Assembly: GCA_035771175.1 (NCBI GenBank)
Contig: CM069604.1
Location: 16,369,115-16,433,114, forward strand
Length of the DNA: 64,000 nt
Source of the DNA: Paratinospora sagittata
Lineage: Eukaryota; Streptophyta; Magnoliopsida; Ranunculales; Menispermaceae
Direction: 5' to 3'
Shown here: positions 1 through 10,854 of the stretch, in pieces
Position numbering within the stretch: the first letter of the stretch is position 1
Layout: the number at the start of each line of letters is the position of its first letter
Notes under the pieces: model-generated
Seen by the model: the letters and a program-made list of their open reading frames with translations, nothing else
Database searches by the model: none
What the model was told of the DNA's origin: nothing
Program-made: the position numbers and the translations under genes

Positions 1-213
1 AGTCCTTTTGATTGAAACGAACTTGACCGTTAGATGTGATCTTTGAGTTTCTTGATCGAGTCGTTCCTTGGCTTTTTGCTTTCCATAGATGTTTTGATGA
101 AATCTTGAAAAACGTTCGTTAGCACCGAAAAGTACTTTGTTTGTGATCATCAAAATATACTTTATCAAAGTATGTTTAGGAACGAGCTAAGTGATGAACC
201 GCATAGGTTAACA
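1..213 (-). mobile_element. Copia LTR fragment (family C), cut by window edge
   Basis: Read on the minus strand the segment starts at 213 with TGTTAACCTATGCGG and continues GGTTCATCACTTAGC. This matches the start of the solo LTR at 39492 (TGTTGGCCTAAGTGG, then GGTTCATTACTTAGC) and of the one at 50472. Both go on through 'tttgatg', 'ggtgctaacg' and 'gatcaag', as this one does. Only the LTR 5' part is in the window; the rest lies left of base 1. It abuts gypsy LTR sequence at 214, so it is probably an insertion into that LTR. Confidence 0.7.
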
Positions 214-2205
214 GTCCTATCTATACACAAACCATAAAACCCGTTGCCAAGTCCACAACTAGGGATCACCGCTAGACTTACGAGATTTCCCAAAGAAAAT
301 CACAACTAGGAAACCCAAACCCAATTGCTAACACTATTAGACTATGCTCAAATTCATTTCATGAATTCTTAAAACATGCATAACACATATAAATCAATTC
401 AAACACTTTATATAATACAATGCCACATATATAGAATCCAAATGTAAAGAAACACTCACAAATCAATTGGCTAGACTAGCCAATCCAAATCCAACCACTA
501 TGAGTACTAGGATGTCACCAAAACACTCCTATACACCTCTACCTCCAATTGGCTTAATTGGGACACTTGGATCATTCACAAACCCTGCATATACATAGGT
601 TCGTTCTTCATTAAAATCAGTCCAAGTGCATGACATTCAACATGATTAACCCCAAATCAATAGCCAATTAAGACTCTAAAATGGTTGCACCTATGAGCTA
701 ACCCATATAGCTCAAACAACCCATTTTATATCTAATTAAACCACATTTAATCCAAAAGAATGCAATAAGTTGATTCCCATGATCCAACCATCATAATACA
801 ATGCATTCAATCATAATTAGGGTCAATTAGACTAATCCCCAGGTCAATTTCATCAATTGACTTAGTCTAGGTCAAAATCCCTAAATTTGGGCAAATCCCA
901 AAATTCATGGCAAATCCTCAAATTCATGGCCTAAGACAAATTTGCACTACACCTAGGGTTTCCAGCAAGCAAGATCAGTAAATTGAACCATCAATCATTC
1001 ACATTTACCCATTAAATCAACATATATGACATGCAACTTGAATGGAAAATCCTAAGTCCATAACCTAGGTTTAGGTCAAATACATAGCTAAACATTAATT
1101 ACACTCGTGATTCAATGCACTGTTCGGATGTAACAAACTGACAAACGAAATATCCAATAACTAAATTAATCTTGCAGATTCAAGAACATCAAGAGACAAA
1201 CCTTCTGTCCAAAATTGAGCTAAATCCAACCGCAGATCAAAGAGATATGCCTCTTTGATTAAGACAACTCTAATTGAACGATTTCTCCTCTCCTGCTGCA
1301 AATACTTGAACTCAGACAATTATATCTCACAAAATACTAACCAGGTAACATCTTAACCATTAATAATGCAGCAAGTTCAGTTGGGAACCATCTGCTGAAA
1401 TATCACATCCATCCAATGGTAGATTTAGGAGATCCAACAGTTTGATATAAATTGTGCGAGAAATCCAAATTTTTCGACCAGCTGTATTTGGTAGATTATA
1501 TCTCTCAGAAAAAAACTCGAATAAAGATCTCTACTGACCAAAATGAAGAACCATAAGAGAAGAACTAGCTGACAAATTTTCAGCTTGATCTGACCACAGA
1601 TCTAAGAGATCAAACCTTTGATCAAAACGTTGCTAAGACTTCCCTCCAAGCACTTCCTCTCTCTTTCTCTTCTCTTCTTTTCTTTGAACCTTACTCTCTC
1701 AAAAACATCCCCCAAGGAAGAAAATGAGAGATTGAGACACATGTTGCACCCACATGCACCCATTTTGCCAAGTGTTGATCATGCTCCAACACCATGCCAA
1801 GTGTTTGCTTAAGGGCTTATTTGTTAGCCACATTGTCTTTACCCAATCACAACCTCATATGTCAGTTGTTAACCAATCCACTAATTCCAACAATTCTATC
1901 ATTTTTTCATTTATTTAATAAATACATGCTCATTTCAAATCATGGTCCAATTGGCCCCATTATACAATTAATAACACATACATTAATATTAATATGTCAC
2001 TATTAATATATTACTTTAGTGATGTGTATTATTATCACTATCAATGTCATTAGCACATAAATGACAATATTAATAATGATAATTCTCTAAAATATCATGC
2101 AAAGACACTTGAACTAATACATATCAAACATCAAATACGTATACGTACACATATACGGGTACTCTACAGGTCATGATGACATCATCCTAAGGTACAGGCA
2201 TTACA
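214..2205 (-). mobile_element. Gypsy LTR fragment (family A), minus strand
   Basis: On the minus strand the fragment begins at 2205 with TGTAATGCCTGTACC, like the LTR starting at 10855 (TGTAATGCCCGTACC). It follows that LTR through 'gtgtctttgcatga', 'ggattggct' and 'tgtggcattgta'. It also aligns in inverted orientation with 6812-8759 (for example 1440-1600 against 7440-7620). The LTR 3' part is missing from the window because family C sequence takes over at 213. Short reading frames here (1618-1812, 1794-2006) are not genes. Confidence 0.72.
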
Positions 2206-3454
2206 CATCCATTGCTAGGAACTACACCAATGCCATGAATACTTACTCCGTACTCATGCGAGTCTTTGAATCTAGAGATTTACCCCAATGGAATTCATCA
2301 CATACCTTACTTACTCTAGTAAGCCTAAGTATGTTCGATGTTCAAATCACATTTTAATGCATTCAATTCACAATGCAAATCATTCATGTCATGCTTACAT
2401 TTCATAAACAAGGTTTATATATACAATGCCACACATAAAACTAAAGGTAGGAATACTCACAAACAATGGTGTAAAGTCTTACACCAAAACACTTATTTTA
2501 CACACTTCACAACACGAATAGCTCAACAGCTCACTTGAACATTCAATCCTACACAAGCAGCTTACTTGTGTATCCTATCCAAATCACCAATTCACCAGCT
2601 TTTTCACAATTCTCTGCAATTACCATTACCAATTCATTTTTAGTCAAAATCTAATCATAATTCACAAAAAAAAACACATTCAAATCAACACACAAACCCA
2701 TTCCCAAACCCTCAGTTGCTTCATCACAGCTGGGTTGGGAAACACCAATTTCAACCATCAATTTTCACAAATTTAACCATCAATGAACTCAGGATTTATA
2801 AAGAAACCAATTACCTATCAATTGCACATCAATTGCCTTGATTTCTAGCTCAAACCCTCATTTCAGTCCACTAATCTAACCATTGAAAACACACAAATCT
2901 CACATATGTTGTGCAAGTTGAAGAGATGAATTTAAATATATGAATTTAAATTCGTTAGATTCCATTAACCTAGCTCATTCCCCTTCGTTCCTTTGGTTTT
3001 CTCTAACTCCAGCAAGCTCAAATGAGCTGGAAAGGTCAAGAAATCTCATTAAAAACATGCACAACCGGCTCACCGACCATTTAAAAAATAGTCAGGACGC
3101 TGAAGAACATGCTTTTCCCTTCTAGGAACGCGCTCCTCGCTGCCCAGAAAACATAATATTGTTGAAATCCCGTGAGGAGCGCGCTTTTCCCCTTCGAGAA
3201 TGCGCTTCTCTAAAAATTCTAGAAAGCAAGAGCGTGCTTCTCCTACCAGGAGCGTGCTTCACAAAGCTTTTGGTGAAAAATTTTCTAAGTGTTGGGTCCC
3301 AAATGCTATACCTAGGGTCCAAACACATCTACCACCCTAGTATACACACATTTACGTTATTCTAAGGTCGTGTACATATGTATACGCGTACAAATACATC
3401 TAGAAACACGTACAAGTCAATGTATAAGTTTGACTTACAATTACGGGTGTTACA
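2206..3454 (-). mobile_element. Gypsy LTR fragment (family B), minus strand
   Basis: The minus-strand start at 3454 reads TGTAACACCCGTAA, then 'tatacattgacttgtacgtg', as in the LTR starting at 19087. The far end still carries 'cttaggcttac' and 'caattccattggggtaa', found at 20330-20380 in the full copy. It is cut at 2206, where LTR-A begins, so LTR-A probably inserted here and the remainder is outside the window. A run of short GC-rich palindromes of the type GGAGCGCGCTTCTC occupies 3095-3275, as in the other family B copies. Confidence 0.7.
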
Positions 3455-3760
3455 ACTCACCACTCTGAGGACATCCACCAAAGAGATACAAATTTGATAA
3501 ACACTCAAAGAGAGTAATTTTCATTCAAATATCATAAAAAACGTTCTCTAGTCTTACATTAGAGTCATATATATAAGACTATATTCTTGGAACAACTTTT
3601 CATGTATGGGAAACAAAAAAAAAATAAAGACTAGTCTTGGAACATCCCTTAAAGCATGGGAAACACAAGAAAATTAACTAAAGACGTCAAACTCTAAGAA
3701 AACAATTAATACTAATCAAACCGTTAACAGTTGAACAACTGGAAGAAAAATAGCAATAAC
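3455..3760. other. Unclassified 306 bp between LTRs
   Basis: This AT-rich stretch has no coding sequence. It contains two diverged copies of a module reading 'cttggaacaacttttcatg' and 'cttggaacatcccttaaagc', each followed by 'tgggaaac', at about 3592-3670. I cannot assign it to any element in the window. It may be remnant host or older transposon DNA. Confidence 0.4.
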
Positions 3761-5437
3761 TGTTATCACAGTAACCCTCATGACCCATGAGAGATATTTT
3801 GATGATTACAAACCACATTCCTATACTCATATGATGATGCATGAAGAACAAGAGAATTTCATGTCGTGATTGAGGTGAAGATTGTGCTGATCCAAGTTCA
3901 ATCGAGCTACTGATATTATTTAATATTATAGAATGATTTACGCTTGTAAAACTTCAACCGTCACATGCTCAGCAAAATCAATTAACTTATAAGTCCTTCA
4001 CATGATTTTGAAAGTCTTTGATTCTTAGAGAAAATGAGTTTGATCGATTTATTCAAACATTTTCAAATGAATTTCAAACTCTTTAAATATTTCTCTGAGT
4101 ATTTGATTTGATTCGAAAAGTACAAAGTTTGATTTGATTTGATCGAATTTCAAAAGTGAAAAATTAGAAAAATTTGGATTAGCGTCTATGAGGATGCTGA
4201 TGGAGTGTTTGGACGCTAATGCAGTGGCTAGTAACTTAGTATCAAGCCAACACTGCAGGATGCTACCTCTCCATCAGGACGCTACTCATTTCTGGAAACA
4301 TTTAAACATATTTTCAAGTAGGACGCTGATACTTGATTAGTGTCCTTTCTGAGTTTCTGGAAAATGGGAAGTTAAGTTCGTTAGGACGCTAGTGCAGATT
4401 AGCACCCTCCTTGAACAAACTAAGAACAACTTGGCTCACGGGTTGACGTTCGAGTAGGATGCTAATGTCACTCCAGGATGCTAATCAACTAACTTGACCT
4501 TCTGAATTTTGTTGTTTCAGGACGCTAGTGTCACAATAGGACGATAATGCAAAACTTTCATCTGAACAGTTTTTCACTTGTGCACTGTCCACTGTCCACT
4601 TTTTCTTAGCATTTCTATTTTCAAATAAGCACATGTTTTTCATAAATTTTCAACGTTCTTATTGACTACATTTTAGTGAAAGTTTATGACCATTGCATTG
4701 GAAGTTCAAATCAAAGTATTAGGGTTTTTGGGAGATTGAAACCCTAAACTTATTCTATATATATTACAACATTGCGCCAAGAACAAAAATAAAAAAAGAG
4801 AGATATTCTCTAATGCACTGAAACTCTTTGAAAGTTATTCAAACTCTTGTTTTGAATGGAAAACAAAAATCATTACTCTGATATTTCTTGTTGATCTTAA
4901 AACTCCTTCTGGATTTATCGATTCTATTTCATACTTCATCAAAATCCAATGAAGGAAAAATGAACAAACAAGCTCAATCTTTCAGTCGTGATCAAACTTC
5001 TATCTTTGCTGAAACTGTGATTGACTGAGGTTCAGAATCTGGTCTGTAAGTATTTCTTTGGTTCGTGGTAAAAGAATCATATCCCTAACTTGTATTTCAT
5101 TGATAAAGTGGCAGTAAGTCACTATGGTTATTGAGCTCGTGTTGCTCAAGGTATAACAGTTGTTCTCACACTTGCAAGTTAAGAAAGTGTAAAGGTTTAA
5201 TCCTCACCTGTGAAGAAGGTTGTATAGTGGAGTTTGGACAAAATCTTAATTGGGGAGATTAGGTAGCGGAGGTAGGCAGGAGCTGAACCACTGTAAATCT
5301 TGTGTGTTCATCTCTCACTTCTTTCTATTTATTGTCATTTGCTGTAACTATTTCAAATTTGTAAACTATTTTTATTGAAAGGTATAGCCTGCTATTTTGT
5401 CCAATTCACCCCCCTTTTGGACATTTCGGGGCCAACA
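3761..5437 (+). mobile_element. Copia LTR (SIRE-like), plus strand, 5' LTR of a truncated element
   Basis: The LTR starts TGTTATCACAG and ends GGGGCCAACA, followed at once by a primer-binding site, so it is the 5' LTR of the gag/protease fragment at 5456-6811. The text near its start ('gagatattttgatgattac') matches the minus-strand copia LTR at 55244-57234. A TATA-like 'ctatatatatta' lies near 4753. The U3 has a degenerate AGGACGCT array (4170-4565). One leader hairpin remains at 5163-5185. Confidence 0.85.
4170..4565 (+). repeat. Degenerate AGGACGCT array in copia U3
   Basis: Repeated AGGACGCT or AGGATGCT words alternate with partly complementary AGCGTCC / AGCACCCTC words, for example near 4253, 4318, 4383, 4455 and 4520. 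This is the most decayed copy of the U3 array shared by the copia LTRs of this window. Confidence 0.6.
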
Positions 5438-5455
5438 ATTGGTATCAAAGCAGGT
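5438..5455 (+). other. Primer-binding site (initiator Met tRNA type)
   Basis: 'attggtatcaaagcaggt' directly follows the LTR end CCAACA. It matches the plant TGGTATCAGAGC primer-binding site with one change (CAGAGC to CAAAGC). The site fixes the LTR boundary and the element's direction. Confidence 0.8.
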
Positions 5456-6300
5456 TCAATACACATTCGATGAACTATGTGGTTCATTGATGGTTCATGA
5501 GCTCAAACAGAAAAGCACCCAAGTCCAAACCAAGGCAGAAGAAAAGGGAAAGATAGTCATTGCCCTAAACGTTGACACCGAATCAAAAAATACCTCAGAA
5601 AGTGAGAGTACTGATGAGGATATAGCTATGTTGTCTAGGAAGTTTAATAAGTTGATTCAACGAAAAGGAAAAAGAAAGCTCAAACCCAAAGTTCCTCAAA
5701 GGAAAGAAGTTTGGAGCTAAGCCCACCGAGTTGATTTGTTTTGGTTGCAACAAACGAAGTCATGTCAAGAATGATTGTCCTAACAAATTTGAAAGAAGTT
5801 TCAGCTCGAAAATGAAGGACAAGAAGGTATTAAAAGCTACTTGGGATGACACAAGCTCAAATGAGAATTATTCAAACTCAGACCATAACAAAGCAACTAT
5901 TTGTCTTATGGCAAGCACCGAGGTAAAATCTGAACCATTTGATGATTGTGATGATCTATTTAATCCACTTGATTATGACATTGTAAAGACCAATCTAGAA
6001 AAAGAGATTAGAAAGAATTCGAAACTCAAAAGAAGCTTAAAGGAAGCTCTTGAAGAGGTTGAATCTCGACATGAGAACCTTGATGAACTATCCCTTGATA
6101 ATGAACAACTAACAAAGTTGGTTGATAGGTTGGAAAGTGAAAAAGAAACACTCAAAAAGAATGTAGAAGACTTAACCAATGTAGTTCACAAATTTACCCA
6201 CGGTCAAAAGACGTTCGATATGATGTTAGGTGCTAAAAAATCTGCATTTGACAAAACAGGAATAAGACACACCCAAAATAAAAAGACTATAATAAGTTGT
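5456..6300 (+). pseudogene. Copia gag remnant (CCHC zinc knuckle and coiled coil)
   Basis: Frames at 5456-5720 and 5731-6303 are the C-terminal half of a copia gag. They start abruptly at YTFDELCGSLMV, directly after the primer-binding site. The complete copy at 60874-61871 has the same motif (YTFDELCSSLMV) far into gag, so about 0.6 kb of the N-terminal gag was lost. A frameshift near 5700 separates the acidic linker from the zinc knuckle C-FG-C-NKRS-H-VKND-C. A long charged coiled-coil stretch follows, rich in K/E/L heptads. The reading frame ends at 6303. Not functional. The coiled coil is shared with the 60.5-60.9 kb region, which places both in one lineage (SIRE/Maximus-like by inference). 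Confidence 0.82.
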
Positions 6301-6309
6301 TGACCAAAA

Positions 6310-6811
6310 GGCCTACATGTTATAAATGAAATAGAAAAAGTCATACTATGTTGAGTTGCACACTTGAGAAAGTGAAAAAGAGAAAGTTAGCATGGGTAGA
6401 AAAGAAAATTCTTATTGATGCTAACATGCATGGACCCAAAGCAACATGGGTAACAAAATCAAAAGTATTTTATGTTGTGTAGATGAACAAAAATGGAGAC
6501 ATTTGGTATCTAGACAGTGGATGCTCAAGACCCATGACTGGTGACAAGTCAAAGTTCTTGCGCATGGAAAAGAAGAAAGGAGGGAACGTTATGATCGGAG
6601 ACAACAACAGGGGTGAAATTGGCACCATTGGTAACGATTTCTTATCTATATCTAATGTACTTTATGTTAAAGGCCTTAAACATAATCTCTTGAGCATAAG
6701 TCAATTATGTCACAAGGGTTATGGAATTTCATTTGAAGCAAATAGGTGCATTGTTAGGCGTTCTGATAGTTTAATTGCATTCATAGCATCTAAGACTTAA
6801 AAATGTTTACT
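6310..6811 (+). pseudogene. Copia protease remnant, cut by a gypsy LTR
   Basis: At 6316-6360 a second zinc knuckle is recognisable, but its second cysteine codon is a TGA stop. The frame 6483-6800 carries the aspartic protease start WYLDSGCSRPMTGD. Its catalytic DSG is intact, but the usual RHMTGD His is Pro. The later LSISQLCHKGY and FEANRCIV segments are also present. The match ends at the equivalent of 'KNVYC', where TGTAACGACCC starts a gypsy LTR at 6812. Integrase, RT and RNase H of this copy are absent. Confidence 0.8.
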
Positions 6812-8759
6812 TGTAACGACCCTAGACTTTATCTTACGTATTGTCAATGCCATTACCCAACTCCACGTGGTCGTATATGTATTTCTCCATTCTTTGGGGT
6901 AAGTTTATGTATTTGTATGTATTTGCATGAAATTGTATATGATTGTGTGCATTATGAATTGTATATGGGCCACATTGATATAAATACATGTATTATAAAT
7001 TTAATTTGGGTCATATCAATATGAAGGTATGTATTAATGATTATATATGGGCAATACAAATATATGAGTATTATTTCACATGAGCCATTGGTCCATGAAA
7101 ATATGTGAGTTGGTTTAATTGAATATATGAGAGAGAAATGAAAACTTAGTTGTATTAGATTGATTGGGTGTTAGATTACATGGAGTCATGAGATTAGTGG
7201 AATGACACATGGTTAAGGAATAATGAGTTGAGCAAATACATGATATGGTGTTGGAGCATGAATTATCACTTGGCCAAATGGGTGCATGTGGGTGTAACAT
7301 GTGCCTCAATCTCTCTTTTTCTCCCTTAGGGGGCGTTTTTGAGAGAGTAAAGCTAAGAGAAAACAAAAAGATAGAAAAGGAGAGGAAAGGGAAAAGAAAG
7401 CTTCCTTGCAGTATTTAGCATAAGATGCTAGATCTCTTTGATCCATGGTTGGATCAAGCTTAAAATTGGTCAGCTTGTTTATCTTTTATATCTCTTCATT
7501 ATGGCGGTGGAGATTGTAATCGGAGTTTGATGTTAAGAGTAATAAACTTCCAAATACAACTGGTCGAAAAATTTAGATTTCTCGTGTAGTTTAGATTGAA
7601 CTTTTTGATCTCCTAAATCTACCGTTGGATTGATCTGATATTTCAAAATATGGTTCACAACGGATCGTTTTGCATTATGAACGGTTTAGATATTGACAGG
7701 ACTAGAATTTTGTGAGATATAATCATCTGAGTTTAAGTATTTGTGGCAGGAGAGGAGAAACCGTCTAATTAAAATTGTCTTAATCATAGACGCATATCTC
7801 TTTGATCTGCCGTGGATTTAGCTCAATTTTGGACAAAAGGTTTGTCTCTTGGTATTCTTCAATATGAATGGTTAATTTGGTTATTAGATATTTCGTTTGG
7901 AAGTTTGTTACATCCGAACAATGCATTGAATTAAGAGTGTAATTAATGTTTCTAATTTCATTATTAAAGGTGTTTACATGTGAAGCCATGTATTTGACCC
8001 TAACTCTAGAAATGTGACCTATGTTGCATAAATTGACATGCTTGAAACATTGGTAGTGTCAATTGAGGAATTCTCATGTTATGGATTGTTGATTAGTTTA
8101 ATTTGGCCATGTTGGCCTATTGTAGAGATTTCCCTAAATTGAGAATTTTGATGCAATTGATTTGAAATTGGTAAATTGAGCATGGGATGGAATGCAAGTG
8201 ATTTATGTTGGCCTAGGCCTAGACTTTGTACGATCATGTAATTTGGCATGATGGATGCCTATGAGTTGGACATTTATAATTTGGAGTTGAGTGTTGAATT
8301 GTAGGGATTTGAGGATTTTATGAGAATTATGCAATTGGGCATAATTGAACTTGGAATTGATCAATGTATGTGAATTTGATTCATTTCAGGAACATTAGAA
8401 TGGTTTGGCCAATTTGGGAGTATTTGGCTTGGGTAAATTGGCTTATGGTTGGTTGTGAGTATTCCTTACTTTATTTCTCCATTTATGGCATTATACTTAT
8501 ATGAAATGAAATTGTTGAATGTATGCCTCATTGTATATATGCATTGTATTTATGATCATGCGAATGAAATTTCATACATTGCATTGCCTGTGTATTTTGG
8601 ATTGAATACTCAGAGCGTGGTGGTTTTCCTATTTACTTGTTTATTGGGGAATAGTGTCACCGAAGTACTTGGATTGGTACTCCACGGTGGGGACTTTTCG
8701 TTTTACCAATGAATGCAAAGGTAGGAGAACGTGTTTGGGTACTATGCTGACCTGTACCC
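6812..8759 (+). mobile_element. Gypsy LTR fragment (family A-related), plus strand
   Basis: The fragment begins TGTAACGACCCTAG, then runs parallel to the inverted LTR-A at 214-2205: 'ggtgttggagcatga', 'gggtgcatgtgggtg', 'tctcaatctctc' and 'gtaagtttg..acatccgaac'. The first 250 bases differ, so it is a subfamily. It is cut at 8760 by a minus-strand copia LTR and lacks the 3' part. No gene is present; frames 8449-8712 and 7780-7989 are chance. Confidence 0.7.
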
Positions 8760-9005
8760 TGTTGGCCTAGATGTGTCTGAGAGGGTGGTGAATTAGACAC
8801 ATAGTAGATTTTAACCTTTCTTTTAAACGTATGAAGTAATGAAAACAGATTAAACAAGTATGATAAATCAAACATAATAATAGTAAGACACACAATATTT
8901 AAAGTGGTTCGGCCTCGCCTACATCGACTACCTAACCTCCTCAGTTAGGATTTTTCCAAACTCTACTAAGGATCTTCTTACTGATGAAGACCAAGCCGTT
9001 ACACC

Positions 9006-9057
9006 TTCTCAATTTACGGGCTTGAGAATAACCTTTCTCAAATTTTGGGTGTGAGAA
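9006..9057 (-). repeat. Leader hairpins (two copies) in copia LTR
   Basis: Two hairpins with arms TTCTCA / TGAGAA at 9006-9028 and 9035-9057 (loops ATTTACGGGCT and AATTTTGGGTG). A shorter CTTC...GAAG relative sits at 8974-8989. They belong to the same family as those at 55499-55580 and 62180-62319. Confidence 0.75.
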
Positions 9058-9749
9058 CAACCGTTACGACTCGTGCAACACTTTCTCTAAACCAGTGACT
9101 ATCCAGTCACAAATACTAAGGTACAAGATGAGATATGATTCCTTTTACTTAGAATTAAAGTGATCCTTACAAAGCTTTGGATTGAACCTTCCGTTACCAC
9201 AGATTCAACAAAATATGTGTGATGAAGTTTAGTTGAAAAACAGGTTCAAAAAGATTTCGTCTTCTTCAATAGATTTTTGAAAAGATATGGATGAAGATCA
9301 ATTAATCTAGAAGACTTCACGTATTTCAAAATGATCGAGAGTTTAAAGTAGTGAGTAGAAGTATAACTTTTAAGAGTATTTGCACAAGGAAAAATTGTTT
9401 TAAAGATTTGGGAATAGGTTATTAGTTTTCTCATTTTTTGTATATCTTCAATCTGCACTAAGGCAACATATATATAGAGATAGCAATGGCGTAATGGACT
9501 TGAACTTTTCAAGTAGAGTTTTGGCGCACAAAGCTATTTCAAACAACGAACACATTCTTTCTCGAAACAGATTGATTTAGTCTGTGCAATTACGGCGACA
9601 ACACCTAAACTTTCTGATCATTCATGAAAATAGAATGTTCTGATAAGTATTGGAACATTTTAAAAGGATTCAAAAAGTTCTGAAAAAGGTTTTGAATAGT
9701 TCTAAAAAGTATATCATAAAAAATACAAATACCAAATTTATGACAGTGT

Positions 9750-10345
9750 TGGATTAGCGTCCTAATTTGTCAATCAACGTCCTGACACATAAAGCCAACT
9801 TTGTCGTTTTGTTCATTGAGGGCGCTTATAGACTGTAAGCATTCTGCTAAATTGTGAAGTGAGGGCACTACTGGAAAGTAAGCGTCCTTACTTACTTAAC
9901 GTTTAAAAACACATAAAGTTTTGAGGGCGCTATTTAAAGATAAGCGTCCTGACTTGTTTTTGAAACACTTAAAATAACAAGGGCGCTACTAATGTCATAA
10001 GTGTCATAACATTTAAAGTATGGAAACATAAGAGCGCTACTGGAAACGTAAGCGTCCTGATGTTCAAGACTTTTAAAACGACCAAAAACATAAGGGCGCT
10101 ACTGGACAGTTGGAGTCCTAATGTTTAAAAACGACTAGCGAGCTGATGTTCAATTAGCGTCATGATAAGTTCCTTGGTTGATTCAATGAAGGCGCTACTG
10201 ACAAAGTAAGCGTCCTAATAGATATGAACTTTTCAACCTTGAACATTCTCAACGTCCTAATATATCATCAGAGTCCCGACTTACCAAGTTAGGATAGCGC
10301 TGCTGAGATATTAACGTCCTGATAAACACATCAGCATCATGGTGG
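9750..10345 (-). repeat. AGGACGCT / AGGGCGCT array in copia U3
   Basis: At least eight units of 'gagggcgct ... agcgtcctga' type, spaced about 60-80 bases, for example near 9826, 9861, 9922, 9983, 10031, 10095 and 10189. On the element's own strand they read AGGACGCT ... AGCGCCCTC and can fold back on themselves. Confidence 0.75.
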
Positions 10346-10766
10346 ACACTATAAAATAGTTTTGACATTTTTCAATCTTTAAAGCTCGATAAAACAGGAT
10401 TAATATCGGTATGTTTGAATCAAATCTATTATAGAGATTTCATTATAAGTGATCAAAAAATATTTCGAAATCAAATCGACTAAACCATGCAATCATGCAT
10501 ATTGCTGATTCATACGATAAAAGAGGTTCTACAACTTAAAACGATCTAATAGCGCATAGATATGACTTCGAACGATCATGGTCTTAAAATTGATCTTGAT
10601 AGCTCTTTCACCATGCATTGTCGATTCTTCATATGAGCTCTCATGCGAGATTAGATGTGTAATGCATATAGTATTATCATAATTAGAATGTGGCTTGCAA
10701 TCATCAAAATTTTTTTCTTATAAGGGACATATTCTCGTAAAGGACATGAGGATAATTGGTTCAACA

Positions 10767-10854
10767 ATCACTCATTTTTTCTGATCTCAAGCACAAATCC
10801 ATAGGCTTTGAAGCAAGCTAAATATTGACATTAATGCATGCAATACAATGATAA
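10767..10854 (-). other. Copia 3' internal remnant next to LTR
   Basis: 'atcactcattttttctgat' and 'ataggctttgaagcaagcta' match the segment just inside the 3' LTR at 57235-57300 ('ataggctttaaagcaagcta'). On the minus strand this includes a degraded polypurine tract next to the LTR. The remnant stops where LTR-A starts at 10855. Confidence 0.75.

Larger units (their letters stand above)
8760..10766 (-). mobile_element. Copia LTR (3' LTR of a minus-strand element)
   Basis: In plus orientation it runs from TGTTGGCCTAGATGTG (8760) to GATAATTGGTTCAACA (10766). These are the same ends as the LTR pair of the copia element at 55244-63835. On its own strand it reads TGTTGAACCAATTATCCTC ... GGCCAACA. 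A TATA-like 'acatatatatag' lies near 9467. It has both hairpin arrays. Minus-strand internal sequence follows at 10767-10854, so it was a 3' LTR. The rest of that element is not in the window. Confidence 0.85.
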
